This document shows positions 48,881 to 57,157 of a stretch of 64,000 nt of DNA, in pieces; the first letter of the stretch is position 1, and each line of letters starts with the position of its first letter. The position numbers were made by a program, and so were the translations under genes. Source of the stretch: CAZRCZ01 sp964598765. Its GTDB lineage: Bacteria; Sumerlaeota; Sumerlaeia; MVZB01; JAJFLK01. The notes beneath the pieces are model-generated. The model saw only the letters and a program-made list of their open reading frames with translations, did not search any database and was not told where the DNA came from. The stretch lies in contig CAZRCZ010000004.1 in assembly GCA_964598765.1 (NCBI GenBank), positions 124,001 to 188,000 of the forward strand. The letters run 5' to 3'.

Positions 48881-50164
48881 GTGAGCTTGTTTCATCCCAC
48901 CGGCGATGGATTGACAACTTCGCGGAGTTTGTTGATCGGATGCGTCGTATTATTTGTTTTGCTTTTGGCCGCGACGACGGTCACTCCCGCACAAGCGGCC
49001 TATGCGGCATTTCTCGCCGTCGCGCTTCTTTCGGCGTGGATCGCGAGCCGCGACGCTCTCGAAGGAATCGCCGTCGAGCGGATTCATGGTCCGCGGATTT
49101 TTGAAGGAGACCGCGTTCCCGTCACGCTCGCCGTGAGGCAAACAACCGGGTTGCCTCAGACGCTAGTCGTCGTCGAGGATCAATTTTTCGCCTCGCTGAG
49201 CATCCGGCAGAGGCATCTGATCCCGATGATGAACCGCAAATGGGAGGCGCATTTGCATTACACGAAGGAAGCCGAGCGGCATCGCGGCCTTTATCTGCTG
49301 GGACCGGTCCGACTATGGACCGCCGATCCGCTGGGAATTTTCGCGCGGGACGTGGAACTGGATTGCCTGACGCGGCTGACCGTTTATCCGCGCGCAATTC
49401 CCCTGCCCGGCTACAAATTCCTCGGACCGCGCCCTTGGACCGGCCCGACGCTCGAAAAAGCCGACCGCATCGGGTACGGCGAGGAAATTCTCAGCGTCCG
49501 TCCTTATCACGCCGGAGACCCGCCGACGCGGATTCATTGGCGCACCTCCATCCGGCGCGGTCATCTTCACGTCATCGAGCAGGATGCGTGCGTTCAGACC
49601 GAGGCCGCGATTTTCGCGGACCTGACGCGCCGCTCGCGGTTCGGCACGGGGGCGGAATCCACGACCGAGATGGCGATCGGTTGCGCGACTTCCATCCTGA
49701 CCGAAGCCGCCGACGCGCGTCATCGGATCAGCCTCACGCTCGTCCGCGAGGAAATCGAGCCGTTCCCCGCCGGCTCGGGATTGGCGCATCTTAGGCACTT
49801 GCTGGATCGTCTCGCGGTGGTCGCTCCGGGGGGCGATTTTGATTTTTGGGGCGAGGCCGAAAAAAAATCGGCGGTTCTTGGTTCAGGTTCTCGCGCGATC
49901 TTCATCGCGCCGGGCGCGACGACACAGGCCGAACAAGCCGTTCCCCTCGTTCGCCGCCTTCTCCTTCGCGGCGTCGTCGTGGACGTCGTGTTGTTGGACG
50001 ATTCCGCGATGGCGCGAATCTGGCGGGATCAATTTCCGCCGACGATCCACGCGGCCAATTCGTATGGCTCGCTCCGTTCGGCGTTGGAGATCGCGGGCGC
50101 GCGCGTCCTGCCGCTCCTGCGCGGCGAGGACGCTTCTCATCTGATTCAGCGAAGCCGGAATTAA
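48881..50164 (+). CDS. DUF58 membrane protein
   Basis: 427 residues from GTG 48881. Two N-terminal helices (LIGCVVLFVLLLAATTV, AYAAFLAVALLSAWIAS) are followed by a beta-rich segment and the DUF58 signature SVRPYHAGDPPTRIHWRTSI (about 207-226), then a vWA-like region (AIFADLTRR; RAIFIAPGATT; VVVDVVLLDDSAM). DUF58 proteins usually accompany MoxR AAA ATPases and transglutaminase-like proteins, but neither is present here. The start codon is preceded by a palindrome instead of a clear RBS. Confidence 0.85.
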   Translation: MSLFHPTGDGLTTSRSLLIGCVVLFVLLLAATTVTPAQAAYAAFLAVALLSAWIASRDALEGIAVERIHGPRIFEGDRVPVTLAVRQTTGLPQTLVVVEDQFFASLSIRQRHLIPMMNRKWEAHLHYTKEAERHRGLYLLGPVRLWTADPLGIFARDVELDCLTRLTVYPRAIPLPGYKFLGPRPWTGPTLEKADRIGYGEEILSVRPYHAGDPPTRIHWRTSIRRGHLHVIEQDACVQTEAAIFADLTRRSRFGTGAESTTEMAIGCATSILTEAADARHRISLTLVREEIEPFPAGSGLAHLRHLLDRLAVVAPGGDFDFWGEAEKKSAVLGSGSRAIFIAPGATTQAEQAVPLVRRLLLRGVVVDVVLLDDSAMARIWRDQFPPTIHAANSYGSLRSALEIAGARVLPLLRGEDASHLIQRSRN

Positions 50165-50210
50165 AAAACCGTCTCATTTTTCCGCCGAATCAAGACGTTA
50201 AAGACCAGGG

Positions 50211-50562
50211 GACGCCAACGGCGTCCCGCAACTCAGCCCAAGGTTGCCGAGCGTGGCGAGGCTACCTTGGGGTTCGCGGACAAAACGGCGCAACCCGAAA
50301 GCGGGTTGCGGAAATGGCGCGTTATCGTGAGACAAGACGGAATTTACGAATCCGAGTTGAATCGCTCAGCTAAATATGCCAAGAATTCGATTGAGCCGCA
50401 TCGGATCGGCGGGCGAACGGACGAAAGCAATAGGATGGGTGCATTTCACTTTTCCGAGAAATTGCGCAACCCCTGCGGGGTTGGGGGATACGGCCGGATG
50501 TCCCAAAGTAGCCTTGCTACGCTCGGCAACCTTGGGCTGAGTTGCGGGACGCCGGTGGCGTC
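50211..50562. repeat. 352-bp MITE-like element with 60-nt terminal inverted repeats
   Basis: The left arm 50211-50270 (GACGCCAACGGCGTCCCGCA ... GGCTACCTTGG) and right arm 50503-50562 are reverse complements with 4 mismatches in 60. Each arm itself contains the GACGCC-GGCGTC palindrome. The 232-nt core carries two more hairpins, GCAACCCG-AAAG-CGGGTTGC (50290-50309) and CAACCCC-TGC-GGGGTTG (50467-50483). No protein is encoded. The stretch 50165-50697 holds no gene otherwise. A solo copy of the palindrome occurs at 41128-41140. Confidence 0.75.
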
Positions 50563-50697
50563 CTCGTGCCCCTCGCTCCCGTCTTCCATCGGAACAGTGA
50601 ATTGCACTAATACGATCGATCCCATGGACGCTCCCTTACGGTCGCGGCTCGGATGCAGAGTTCATTGCCGGCGCACATATAGAGGAAAGGACCACGC

Positions 50698-51168
50698 ATG
50701 ATCAATCTTCACTTCGCTCCACATCGCCTTCTCGCATGGGTGATTTTGGGGGTTTGCGTCCCAATCTTGTTTGGAACGGGGGGATGCCAAACAGCGTCCA
50801 GAAAAGAGCGAAAGGAAGCGGAGCGACGGAAGAAACAGGAGAAGGAAGAGGAGGAAATCGCCGCGCCGAACCGCAAATCGCTGGAAGTCGGCCAACGCGC
50901 GACCTTTGAGTTCGATCCCGACGGCGTCTGGCATCCGACCACCGTCGCCATCGAGAAAGATCAGCAAATCCAAATTGTCGTTTTGGGCGAAGCCGCCCAG
51001 TTGGGGGACAGCATCGTGGAATTTCGGATTGGAAGACTCGAACAGGTCATCAGTCCGCAGATGGAATTTCTCGTGACAATGCCGGGACCGCTGGCGTTTC
51101 GTCTCGATCCGCGCGCGGCCCACGGTTTCAAAGGGACGGTTCAGGTCGAAGTCGCGCGGATCAATTGA
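50698..51168 (+). CDS. small lipoprotein of unknown function
   Basis: 156 residues from ATG 50698, with GAGGAAAGGA (50680-50689) as RBS. Signal with lipobox TGGC (VCVPILFGTGGCQTASR), then a strongly charged helix (KERKEAERRKKQEKEEEE, about 36-53) and a beta-rich domain (SLEVGQRATFEFDPDGVWHP; IQIVVLGEAAQLGDSIVEFR; GFKGTVQVEVARIN). Family not recognised. It follows the inverted-repeat element and is convergent with lpxD. Confidence 0.7.
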   Translation: MINLHFAPHRLLAWVILGVCVPILFGTGGCQTASRKERKEAERRKKQEKEEEEIAAPNRKSLEVGQRATFEFDPDGVWHPTTVAIEKDQQIQIVVLGEAAQLGDSIVEFRIGRLEQVISPQMEFLVTMPGPLAFRLDPRAAHGFKGTVQVEVARIN

Positions 51169-51295
51169 GCGACTAAATTCACCTCCGGCTATTCGACAAT
51201 CAATGTGGAAGGGGCGCTCCGCGCCGCGACTCGAAGCAAATTTAACCCGCCTCATCGGTCGCCGCCGAGACCGCCCCTCCCGCATTGAAATAAGC

Positions 51296-52393
51296 TCAAT
51301 CCTTCGTTTCGGGGTTCTTCTTCTTCCCCGTCAGTTTCTCCAGCGCCGCCACGCGCTCGTTCAGTTTCGGAAGGCGGTGGACCATCGCCTGAATCCGGAA
51401 AAATTCCTGCGCGGGGAGTTGCGGTTGTCCGGCAAGGACCGAACCCGGCGCGCAGTTCTTGTGCAGGGCCGTCCGCGCCGCGATGATCGAACCCTTGCCG
51501 ATGGTGATGCCGTCGCGGATGGCGACGTCGCCGCCGATCACGCACAAATCCTCGACCGTGACCGATCCGGCGATCCCCGTGCATCCGGCGATCACGCACC
51601 ACCGCCCAATGTTGCAGTTGTGGCCGATCTGCACGAGGTTGTCTATTTTCGTGCCGCAACCGATTCGCGTCTCGTAGAGGAACGGACGATCAATCGCGGT
51701 GTTGGCTCCGATCTCAACGTCGTCCTCGATGACCACCATGCCGATCTGCGGAATCTTGATCATGCCCGACGATCCGAGTTCATAGCGGAAACCATCCGCT
51801 CCAAGGACCACGCCGGGATGCAGTATGACGCGCGTGCCAACTTTGACGCGCCCTTGAACCGTGACGTGGGCGTGAAAATGGGAGTTCGCGCCGACGGAGC
51901 AACCTGCGTCAATGGCGCAGTGCGATCCCAAGATCGCCCCTTCGCCGATCTGGACGCCGTCTCCTAAAACGCAATAAGGACCGATGGACGCCCCGTCGCC
52001 GATTTTCACGTCGCGCCCCAAGACGGCGGTCGGATGAACGCCCGGAGCGGCAACCGGCGCGGGATAAAGCCGTTGCATGATTTGCGCGACGGCCTTCCAG
52101 ACGTTGCCGACTTCGATCCGTGCGCGTCCGGGTAAATTCGTCTTGGGCGGAACCAAAAGCAATCCCGCCGGAGAAGCCTGCGCGGATTTCAAATGTTTTT
52201 CGGAAGCGGCGAAGGAAATTTCCTCGGCGGTCGCCGAATCGAGCGTCCCCAAGCCTCTCAATTGTTTCGGAGCCGATTCGCCGTCCAGCAATTTCCCGCC
52301 GACCCATTGGGCGATTTCGTCCGGCGTCGGTGAGAGAACGGCGACGGGGCGAAAATGGGCCGGGATTTTTGGCGATTGAGTATCGGAAGTCAT
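51296..52393 (-). CDS. lpxD: UDP-3-O-(3-hydroxyacyl)glucosamine N-acyltransferase
   Basis: Third step of lipid A biosynthesis: transfers a hydroxyacyl chain from ACP to UDP-3-O-acyl-glucosamine. 365 residues from ATG 52393. N-terminal uridine-binding domain (DEIAQWVGGKLLDGES; LGTLDSATAEEISF) and a left-handed beta helix of hexapeptides (VHPTAVLGRDVKIGDGASIG). Diagnostic LpxD segment VLGADGFRYE, and NSHFHAHVTVQG and QIGHNCNIG with the catalytic His in the helix. The C-terminal helix is VHRLPKLNERVAALEKLTG. It stands alone, without the usual bamA/skp/fabZ/lpxA neighbours. It indicates an LPS-bearing outer membrane. Confidence 0.95.
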   Translation of the reverse strand: MTSDTQSPKIPAHFRPVAVLSPTPDEIAQWVGGKLLDGESAPKQLRGLGTLDSATAEEISFAASEKHLKSAQASPAGLLLVPPKTNLPGRARIEVGNVWKAVAQIMQRLYPAPVAAPGVHPTAVLGRDVKIGDGASIGPYCVLGDGVQIGEGAILGSHCAIDAGCSVGANSHFHAHVTVQGRVKVGTRVILHPGVVLGADGFRYELGSSGMIKIPQIGMVVIEDDVEIGANTAIDRPFLYETRIGCGTKIDNLVQIGHNCNIGRWCVIAGCTGIAGSVTVEDLCVIGGDVAIRDGITIGKGSIIAARTALHKNCAPGSVLAGQPQLPAQEFFRIQAMVHRLPKLNERVAALEKLTGKKKNPETKD

Positions 52394-52446
52394 GTCAAGC
52401 TCCGTTTCCTCCGAGAGCATCGTGCTCCCGTCAAAATGTCTTGGTT

Positions 52447-52482
52447 CTCATTAACCCCGCGATTCATCGCGGGGTTAATGAG
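52447..52482. terminator. perfect 17-bp stem-loop
   Basis: CTCATTAACCCCGCGAT (52447-52463) pairs exactly with ATCGCGGGGTTAATGAG (52466-52482) around a 2-base centre; one more T-A pair extends it. It lies in the divergent spacer between lpxD and the DUF151 gene, has no T-tract, and may be a REP-like element or operator instead of a terminator. Confidence 0.5.
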
Positions 52483-52616
52483 AGCTTCTCGCTCCATCTC
52501 CCAAGTGGACATACCCGAGTCGCATGCGAGATGTGCCCGTCTCCCCAGTATTCATGGATAAATTGACAGGCTCAAGGAAACAAACCTAGAATAATCCACG
52601 GCGGGAGGAATGGAAA

Positions 52617-53051
52617 ATGCCGGGCGAAGAACTGATCGAAATTTCTCTTCAGGAAATTCAGGCGGCGGAGGGGATGGGCGCTCAGATCATGATTCTGGGG
52701 GAAAACGAGGGAACGCGCCGTTTTCCCGTCTTCATCGGATTTCACGAGATGGACGCACTGGACCGCGCGCTTCACGGCAAACAGACGCCGCGCCCGCTCA
52801 CTCACGATTTGGTCCTCAACGCCATTGATTCCATGGGGGGCAAACTGGAGCGCGTCATTATTGACGATTTGCGCGAGGACACGTTCTTCGGCAAGCTCGG
52901 CGTGAAGATGCCCGACGGCAAGGAGGTGTTGGTGGATTCGCGCCCATCCGACGCCATCGTGCTGGCCGTGCGGCGCGGAGTTCCGATTCTTGCCGCCGCG
53001 CACGTTTTGGCCTCCGTCGAACAACATCAATCGGAGGAAGAGCCGGAGTGA
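52617..53051 (+). CDS. bifunctional nuclease (DUF151) family protein
   Basis: 144 residues from ATG 52617, behind GGGAGGAATGGAAA. Fits DUF151/BFN: ISLQEIQAAEGMGAQIMILG, FPVFIGFHEMDALDRALHGK, RPLTHDLVLNAIDSMGGKLE, VIIDDLREDTFFGKLGV and RPSDAIVLAVRRGVPILAA. Members act as DNA/RNA nucleases or stress-linked proteins in other bacteria; here only the fold is supported. It is followed 13 bases later by a PtsN-like gene, so the two are likely co-transcribed. Confidence 0.9.
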   Translation: MPGEELIEISLQEIQAAEGMGAQIMILGENEGTRRFPVFIGFHEMDALDRALHGKQTPRPLTHDLVLNAIDSMGGKLERVIIDDLREDTFFGKLGVKMPDGKEVLVDSRPSDAIVLAVRRGVPILAAAHVLASVEQHQSEEEPE

Positions 53052-53064
53052 GGCTGGCGAAATC

Positions 53065-53538
53065 ATGCTCGACGAAATCCTATCTCCCCGTCGGGTTTTT
53101 CTGGACCTTCAATCCGCTCCCAAGGGCGATCTCCTGCGCGAAATGACGCGTCGTCTGGCCGATTTGGGGGAAATTGACGATGCCGGAGCCGTCGCCGACG
53201 CGCTGATCAAGCGGGAGGAAATGATGACCACCGGCGTCAAGCGGGGGTTCGCGTTTCCGCACGCCTTCACGCCTCACGCCCGCGCGCTCGCGCTGACCCT
53301 CGGCGTCATCCGCGCCGGAACCGATTACCAATCGCTCGATGGATTTCCGGTCGAATTCATTTTTCTTCTGCTCGGCCCGCCGACGGGTCAAGACGTTCAT
53401 TTGCGTCTTCTGGCCCGGATTTCGAGAACGGCTTCCGAGCCGGGAATGTTGGAGGCGTTGCGCGAGGCGCAAGACGCCGAAAGCGTCATCAACATCCTGA
53501 GCGAAGCCGACCGCTTTGCGGCCAATGCGTTGTATTGA
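53065..53538 (+). CDS. PTS EIIA (PtsN/fructose-type) family protein
   Basis: 157 residues from ATG 53065 (an upstream extension overlaps the previous gene and is unlikely). PTS EIIA type 2 domain: REMTRRLADLGEIDDAGAVA, LIKREEMMTTGVKRGFAFPH with the phosphorylatable His (about 62) in AFPHAF, and EFIFLLLGPPTGQDVHLRLL. The usual GIGxGIAIPH is altered to GVKRGFAFPH but the His is kept. PtsN-type proteins are regulatory phosphocarriers; no sugar-transporting EIIBC is nearby. Confidence 0.9.
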   Translation: MLDEILSPRRVFLDLQSAPKGDLLREMTRRLADLGEIDDAGAVADALIKREEMMTTGVKRGFAFPHAFTPHARALALTLGVIRAGTDYQSLDGFPVEFIFLLLGPPTGQDVHLRLLARISRTASEPGMLEALREAQDAESVINILSEADRFAANALY

Positions 53539-53577
53539 AAAATTGGCTAGCGGCCGCGAATCTACTCCACAAAATTT

Positions 53578-56325
53578 CTATTCATACATCGTCCAAGACC
53601 GGACCGCGTTGGGAGGAGGCGGAGACAGAAGCGAAATAATCGGAGCTACCCAAAGCTCAACTCCGTGTGCCCCGTCGTTCGCCGTGAAAAAGAAATTGGA
53701 GCCGGAAATGACGAACGCCGAAGGATTGGAAGAGGCCGCGCCGGGGGCGATGTCTTGAGCGCGCCGGGTTCCGTTCGCCGACCCGTCGGATTTCCAAAGC
53801 TCCATTCCCGAAACTTCATCCGACGCGGCAAAGACAAAATTCCAAGCCACGCCGAGCGGAAGAAAGTTGGAAGGCGAGGAACCTTGGGGTCCGGCGCAAA
53901 TCTCCTTGAATATAAACGTCCCCGCCGCCGTGCCGTCGCTGAACCAAAGCTCCTCGCCGTTGACGCCGTCGTTCGCCGTGAAGAAAAGATTCCCGTTTAC
54001 ATTCGTGAGGTTGCGCGAAGAAGACGAGGCCGCGCCCGAAACAATGTCCTTGACCAGCACGGTCCCGCCGAGAGTTCCGTCGCTCCTCCAAAGTTCGTTC
54101 CCATGAAAGCCGTCATTGGCGACGAAGAAAAGTCTGCCGTTGACGGGGGTAAGAGAATTGGGAAACGAGCCGAACGTTCCGGAATAAATGTCTTTGACGA
54201 GCAAGGTTCCCGCCGCCGTTCCATCGCTTTTCCAAAGCTCGTTGCCCGTCGCGGTTTGGTAGGCGCTAAAAAAAAGGACGCCGTTCATTTCGGCCATGTT
54301 CTGCGGATAAGAACTTCCCGCGCTGATGTCCTTCACCATGACCGTGCCCGAATCGGTGCCGTCGCTTTTCCAAAGTTCAAATCCATTGACGCCGTCGTTG
54401 GCCTGAAAGAACAAGACGCCGTTGACGTTGATGAATTGGGTGGGAAGGGAGTCGGTCGCGCCCGGAGAAATATCCTTCACCATGACCGTGCCGCTCGTCG
54501 TACCGTCGCTCTTCCACAATTCCGCGCCGTGGGCCGGATCGGTGGCTTGAAAAAAAAGGGTTCCGTTGACGACGGTCAGTTCCTTGGGGGCAAAATAGGA
54601 GGACGCCCCCGGGTAAATGTCGCGGACCAAAACCGTCCCCGACGTCGTCCCGTCGCTTTTCCAGAGTTCCTCACCGGTGGCCGACGCTTTGGCCAGAAAA
54701 AAGAGGGTCCCGTTCACGTTGGTCAGTTCTTGAGGAACCGACCCGACGTTGCCGGGTTCGATGTCCCGCACCATGACCGTTCCGGAAGTCGTGCCGTCGC
54801 TTTTCCAAAGCTCCGCGCCGTGAACGCCGTCATCGGCGGCGAAGAAGATTGCGCCGTTGACGTCGGTCAGTCCATAGGGAAACGAACCGCTTGCCGGAGG
54901 ATAAATGTCCTTCACCAAGAGCGTTCCGCCGGGTGTGCCGTCGCTCTTCCAAAGTTCGACGCCGTGGATTCCGTCGTCGGCCTGAAAGTAGAGCGTTCCG
55001 GAAACGTCAGCCAGCCATTGCGGATCCGAATCGCCCGCGCCCGGGTTGATGTCATTGACCAGCATCGTGCCGGATGACGTTCCGTCGCTGATCCAAAGTT
55101 CGACGCCATCGGACCCGTCGTCCGCTTGGAAAAAAAACTTCCCGCCCGAGGCGGTGAAGTATTGCGGATTCGAATCCCCCGCTCCCGGATTGAGGTCGGC
55201 GAGAAGCAGGGTTCCCGTCGCGGTCCCATCGCTTCGCCAAAGTTCCTTGCCGCTAACGCCGTCGTTGGCTTGGAAAATAAGGGTTCCCCCGACGTTGCTC
55301 AGTTGAGTCGGAAAAATTCCGTTGGAGCCGGGAATGGCGTCCTTGACCAACACGGTCCCGGCGTTCGTGCCGTCCGTTTTCCAAAGTTCCGCGCCGTTGG
55401 CGCCGTCATCGGCGCGGAAGAAAACAATTCCATTCACGTCGGTAAGCTCCTGCGGATTGGAGCTTCCTCCGGCGGGATAGACGTTCTTGATGAGCGTTGT
55501 TCCGGCTCCGGTCCCGTCGCTGACCCAAAGCTCCGCGCCGTTGACACCGTCGTTGGCGTTGAAAATCAGACGTCCATTGGAAGGGGTCAGCCACTTGGGA
55601 GACGAAGAAGCCGATCCGGGCATGATGTTTTTCACCATCGAGGTTCCGCCGGCGGTTCCGTCGCTTTTCCATAATTCCACGCCGTCGGAGCCATCGTCGG
55701 CGGTGAAGAAAAGCATGTTGCTCACAACGGTCAGTTTGGAGGGATTGGAGGGAGACGCGCCGGGATTGATGTCCTTGAGCAGAATGGTCCCAGCGGCAGT
55801 CCCATTGCTCTTCCAAAGTTCCGCGCCGTGAACGCCGTCATCGGCGCGGAAATAAATCGCGCCGTTCATCACCGTCAGTTCGGATGGAAAAGAGGTGTTC
55901 TGTCCCGGATTGACGTCCTTGACCAAGGCTGTGCCCGCGGGCGTTCCATCGCTCTTCCAAAGTTCCGCTCCGTGAACGCCGTCATCAGCGCCGAAATAGG
56001 GGGAGCCATTAAGAATGACTAAATTGGAAGGAAACGAACTGGCGGGGCCGGGTCGGATGTCCTTGACCGGATACGTTCCCGGATCCGTTCCATCGGATCG
56101 CCACAACTCGACGCCGTCGGTCGGGTCCTCGGCGGAGAAATAGACGACCCCTCCGATTTGAACAAATTCCGCCGGACTCGCGTTGACGTTGAGGCTCGGC
56201 GTCGTGTTGATGTCCTTGACCATCACAGCCGGTTGGGATGAGACGGCGGACGCGATCGACCAGAGCAAAGCCGGAATCATTGCCGTTGCCGCTCGCCTAA
56301 ACATCGTTCCCATGCGAGAAAGCAT
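53578..56325 (-). CDS. secreted ELWxxDGT-repeat protein
   Basis: 915 residues from ATG 56325 (ATG 56313 possible; GGGGAG precedes the first). Signal peptide AATAMIPALLWSIASAVSS. The mature protein is 17 full repeats plus one partial, each about 47-48 residues, with the core (F/Y)FxADDGxxGxELWKSDGTxxGT followed by LVKDIxPGxxxSxP. This is the ELWxxDGT/hyalin-like repeat that forms beta-propeller or beta-solenoid surface proteins and often binds metals through its Asp residues. No PEP-CTERM, T9SS or anchor domain at the C-terminus, so the export route beyond the inner membrane is unclear. At DNA level the repeats are diverged (third positions differ). Confidence 0.85.
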   Translation of the reverse strand: MLSRMGTMFRRAATAMIPALLWSIASAVSSQPAVMVKDINTTPSLNVNASPAEFVQIGGVVYFSAEDPTDGVELWRSDGTDPGTYPVKDIRPGPASSFPSNLVILNGSPYFGADDGVHGAELWKSDGTPAGTALVKDVNPGQNTSFPSELTVMNGAIYFRADDGVHGAELWKSNGTAAGTILLKDINPGASPSNPSKLTVVSNMLFFTADDGSDGVELWKSDGTAGGTSMVKNIMPGSASSSPKWLTPSNGRLIFNANDGVNGAELWVSDGTGAGTTLIKNVYPAGGSSNPQELTDVNGIVFFRADDGANGAELWKTDGTNAGTVLVKDAIPGSNGIFPTQLSNVGGTLIFQANDGVSGKELWRSDGTATGTLLLADLNPGAGDSNPQYFTASGGKFFFQADDGSDGVELWISDGTSSGTMLVNDINPGAGDSDPQWLADVSGTLYFQADDGIHGVELWKSDGTPGGTLLVKDIYPPASGSFPYGLTDVNGAIFFAADDGVHGAELWKSDGTTSGTVMVRDIEPGNVGSVPQELTNVNGTLFFLAKASATGEELWKSDGTTSGTVLVRDIYPGASSYFAPKELTVVNGTLFFQATDPAHGAELWKSDGTTSGTVMVKDISPGATDSLPTQFINVNGVLFFQANDGVNGFELWKSDGTDSGTVMVKDISAGSSYPQNMAEMNGVLFFSAYQTATGNELWKSDGTAAGTLLVKDIYSGTFGSFPNSLTPVNGRLFFVANDGFHGNELWRSDGTLGGTVLVKDIVSGAASSSSRNLTNVNGNLFFTANDGVNGEELWFSDGTAAGTFIFKEICAGPQGSSPSNFLPLGVAWNFVFAASDEVSGMELWKSDGSANGTRRAQDIAPGAASSNPSAFVISGSNFFFTANDGAHGVELWVAPIISLLSPPPPNAVRSWTMYE

Positions 56326-56440
56326 ATACTCCCCAAGGCGATTCGACAACTCGCCAATCCAAGAGAACTTGAGGACGGCAGTGCCACATTGGTATTTTTG
56401 AGTAGCCTGAATTATACCTAGGAGATGGACCAACCTACTT

Positions 56441-57103
56441 ATGCCGAATGCAATCCATTCAAATCCGCGGCGAATCGGCGCTTGGGCGGGAATGATCGGT
56501 CCGTCAGTGTTCGTGATCGTCTTTCTGACCGAAGGCCAACTCCGGCCGGGGTATGACCCGCTGGCCATGTATGTCAGCGAGCTGTCGCTCGGTCCGCGCG
56601 GTTGGATCCAAATTCTCAATTTCCTCTTTCTTGGAATTTCGCTTCTTCTTCTTGCGCGAACCGCCGCAGGAGAATTTCCGGAAGGAGCCGCGTCCAAATG
56701 CGGTCCCTTGCTTTTCGTGATCATGGGTATGGGATTTCTGGTTTCCGGCGTCTGCGTGACCGATTCGGGAACTTTGTTCACCGATCAAGCCAGTCTGCAC
56801 GGCAAAATTCACGGCATTCTCGGCGCGATGGTCTTTTCGCTGATGCCCGTCAGTTGCTATGTGTTGTATCGCCGCTTCCGCGCGGATCAAAATTGGCGAT
56901 GGCTCGGACGCTGGACATTCGCGGCGGGAGTTCTGGTGGTCGTCTTCATTCTGCTTCTGAAAGCAGGACAGTTAGCGGCTTCGCTTCACCCGTGGATCGG
57001 GCTGATTCAGCGCGTCACGCTCATCGTTTATTTTGGCTGGGTCGTTGCGTTCGCGTTTGGATTGAACCGTCGAGTACCGCGACATTCAGAAATGAAGTCT
57101 TAA
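56441..57103 (+). CDS. DUF998 membrane protein
   Basis: 220 residues, six membrane helices. GPSVFVIVFLTEGQLRPGYD and AMYVSELSLGPRGWIQILNF match the DUF998 signature after helix 1; LHGKIHGILGAMVFSLMPVS contains the conserved His-x3-His-like motif in the middle. Function unknown; members are widespread integral membrane proteins. Divergent from the ELWxxDGT gene with 115 bases between them. Confidence 0.85.
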   Translation: MPNAIHSNPRRIGAWAGMIGPSVFVIVFLTEGQLRPGYDPLAMYVSELSLGPRGWIQILNFLFLGISLLLLARTAAGEFPEGAASKCGPLLFVIMGMGFLVSGVCVTDSGTLFTDQASLHGKIHGILGAMVFSLMPVSCYVLYRRFRADQNWRWLGRWTFAAGVLVVVFILLLKAGQLAASLHPWIGLIQRVTLIVYFGWVVAFAFGLNRRVPRHSEMKS

Positions 57104-57157
57104 TTTTCGTCCGTCGGAAAATCCACGGGCAAGATGTCCGTGAACCTTCCGATGGGT

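Noticed and set aside
50267..50701. 144-codon frame spanning the inverted-repeat element
   Set aside because: It starts with TTG within one arm and translates the second arm; the DNA symmetry explains it better than a protein.
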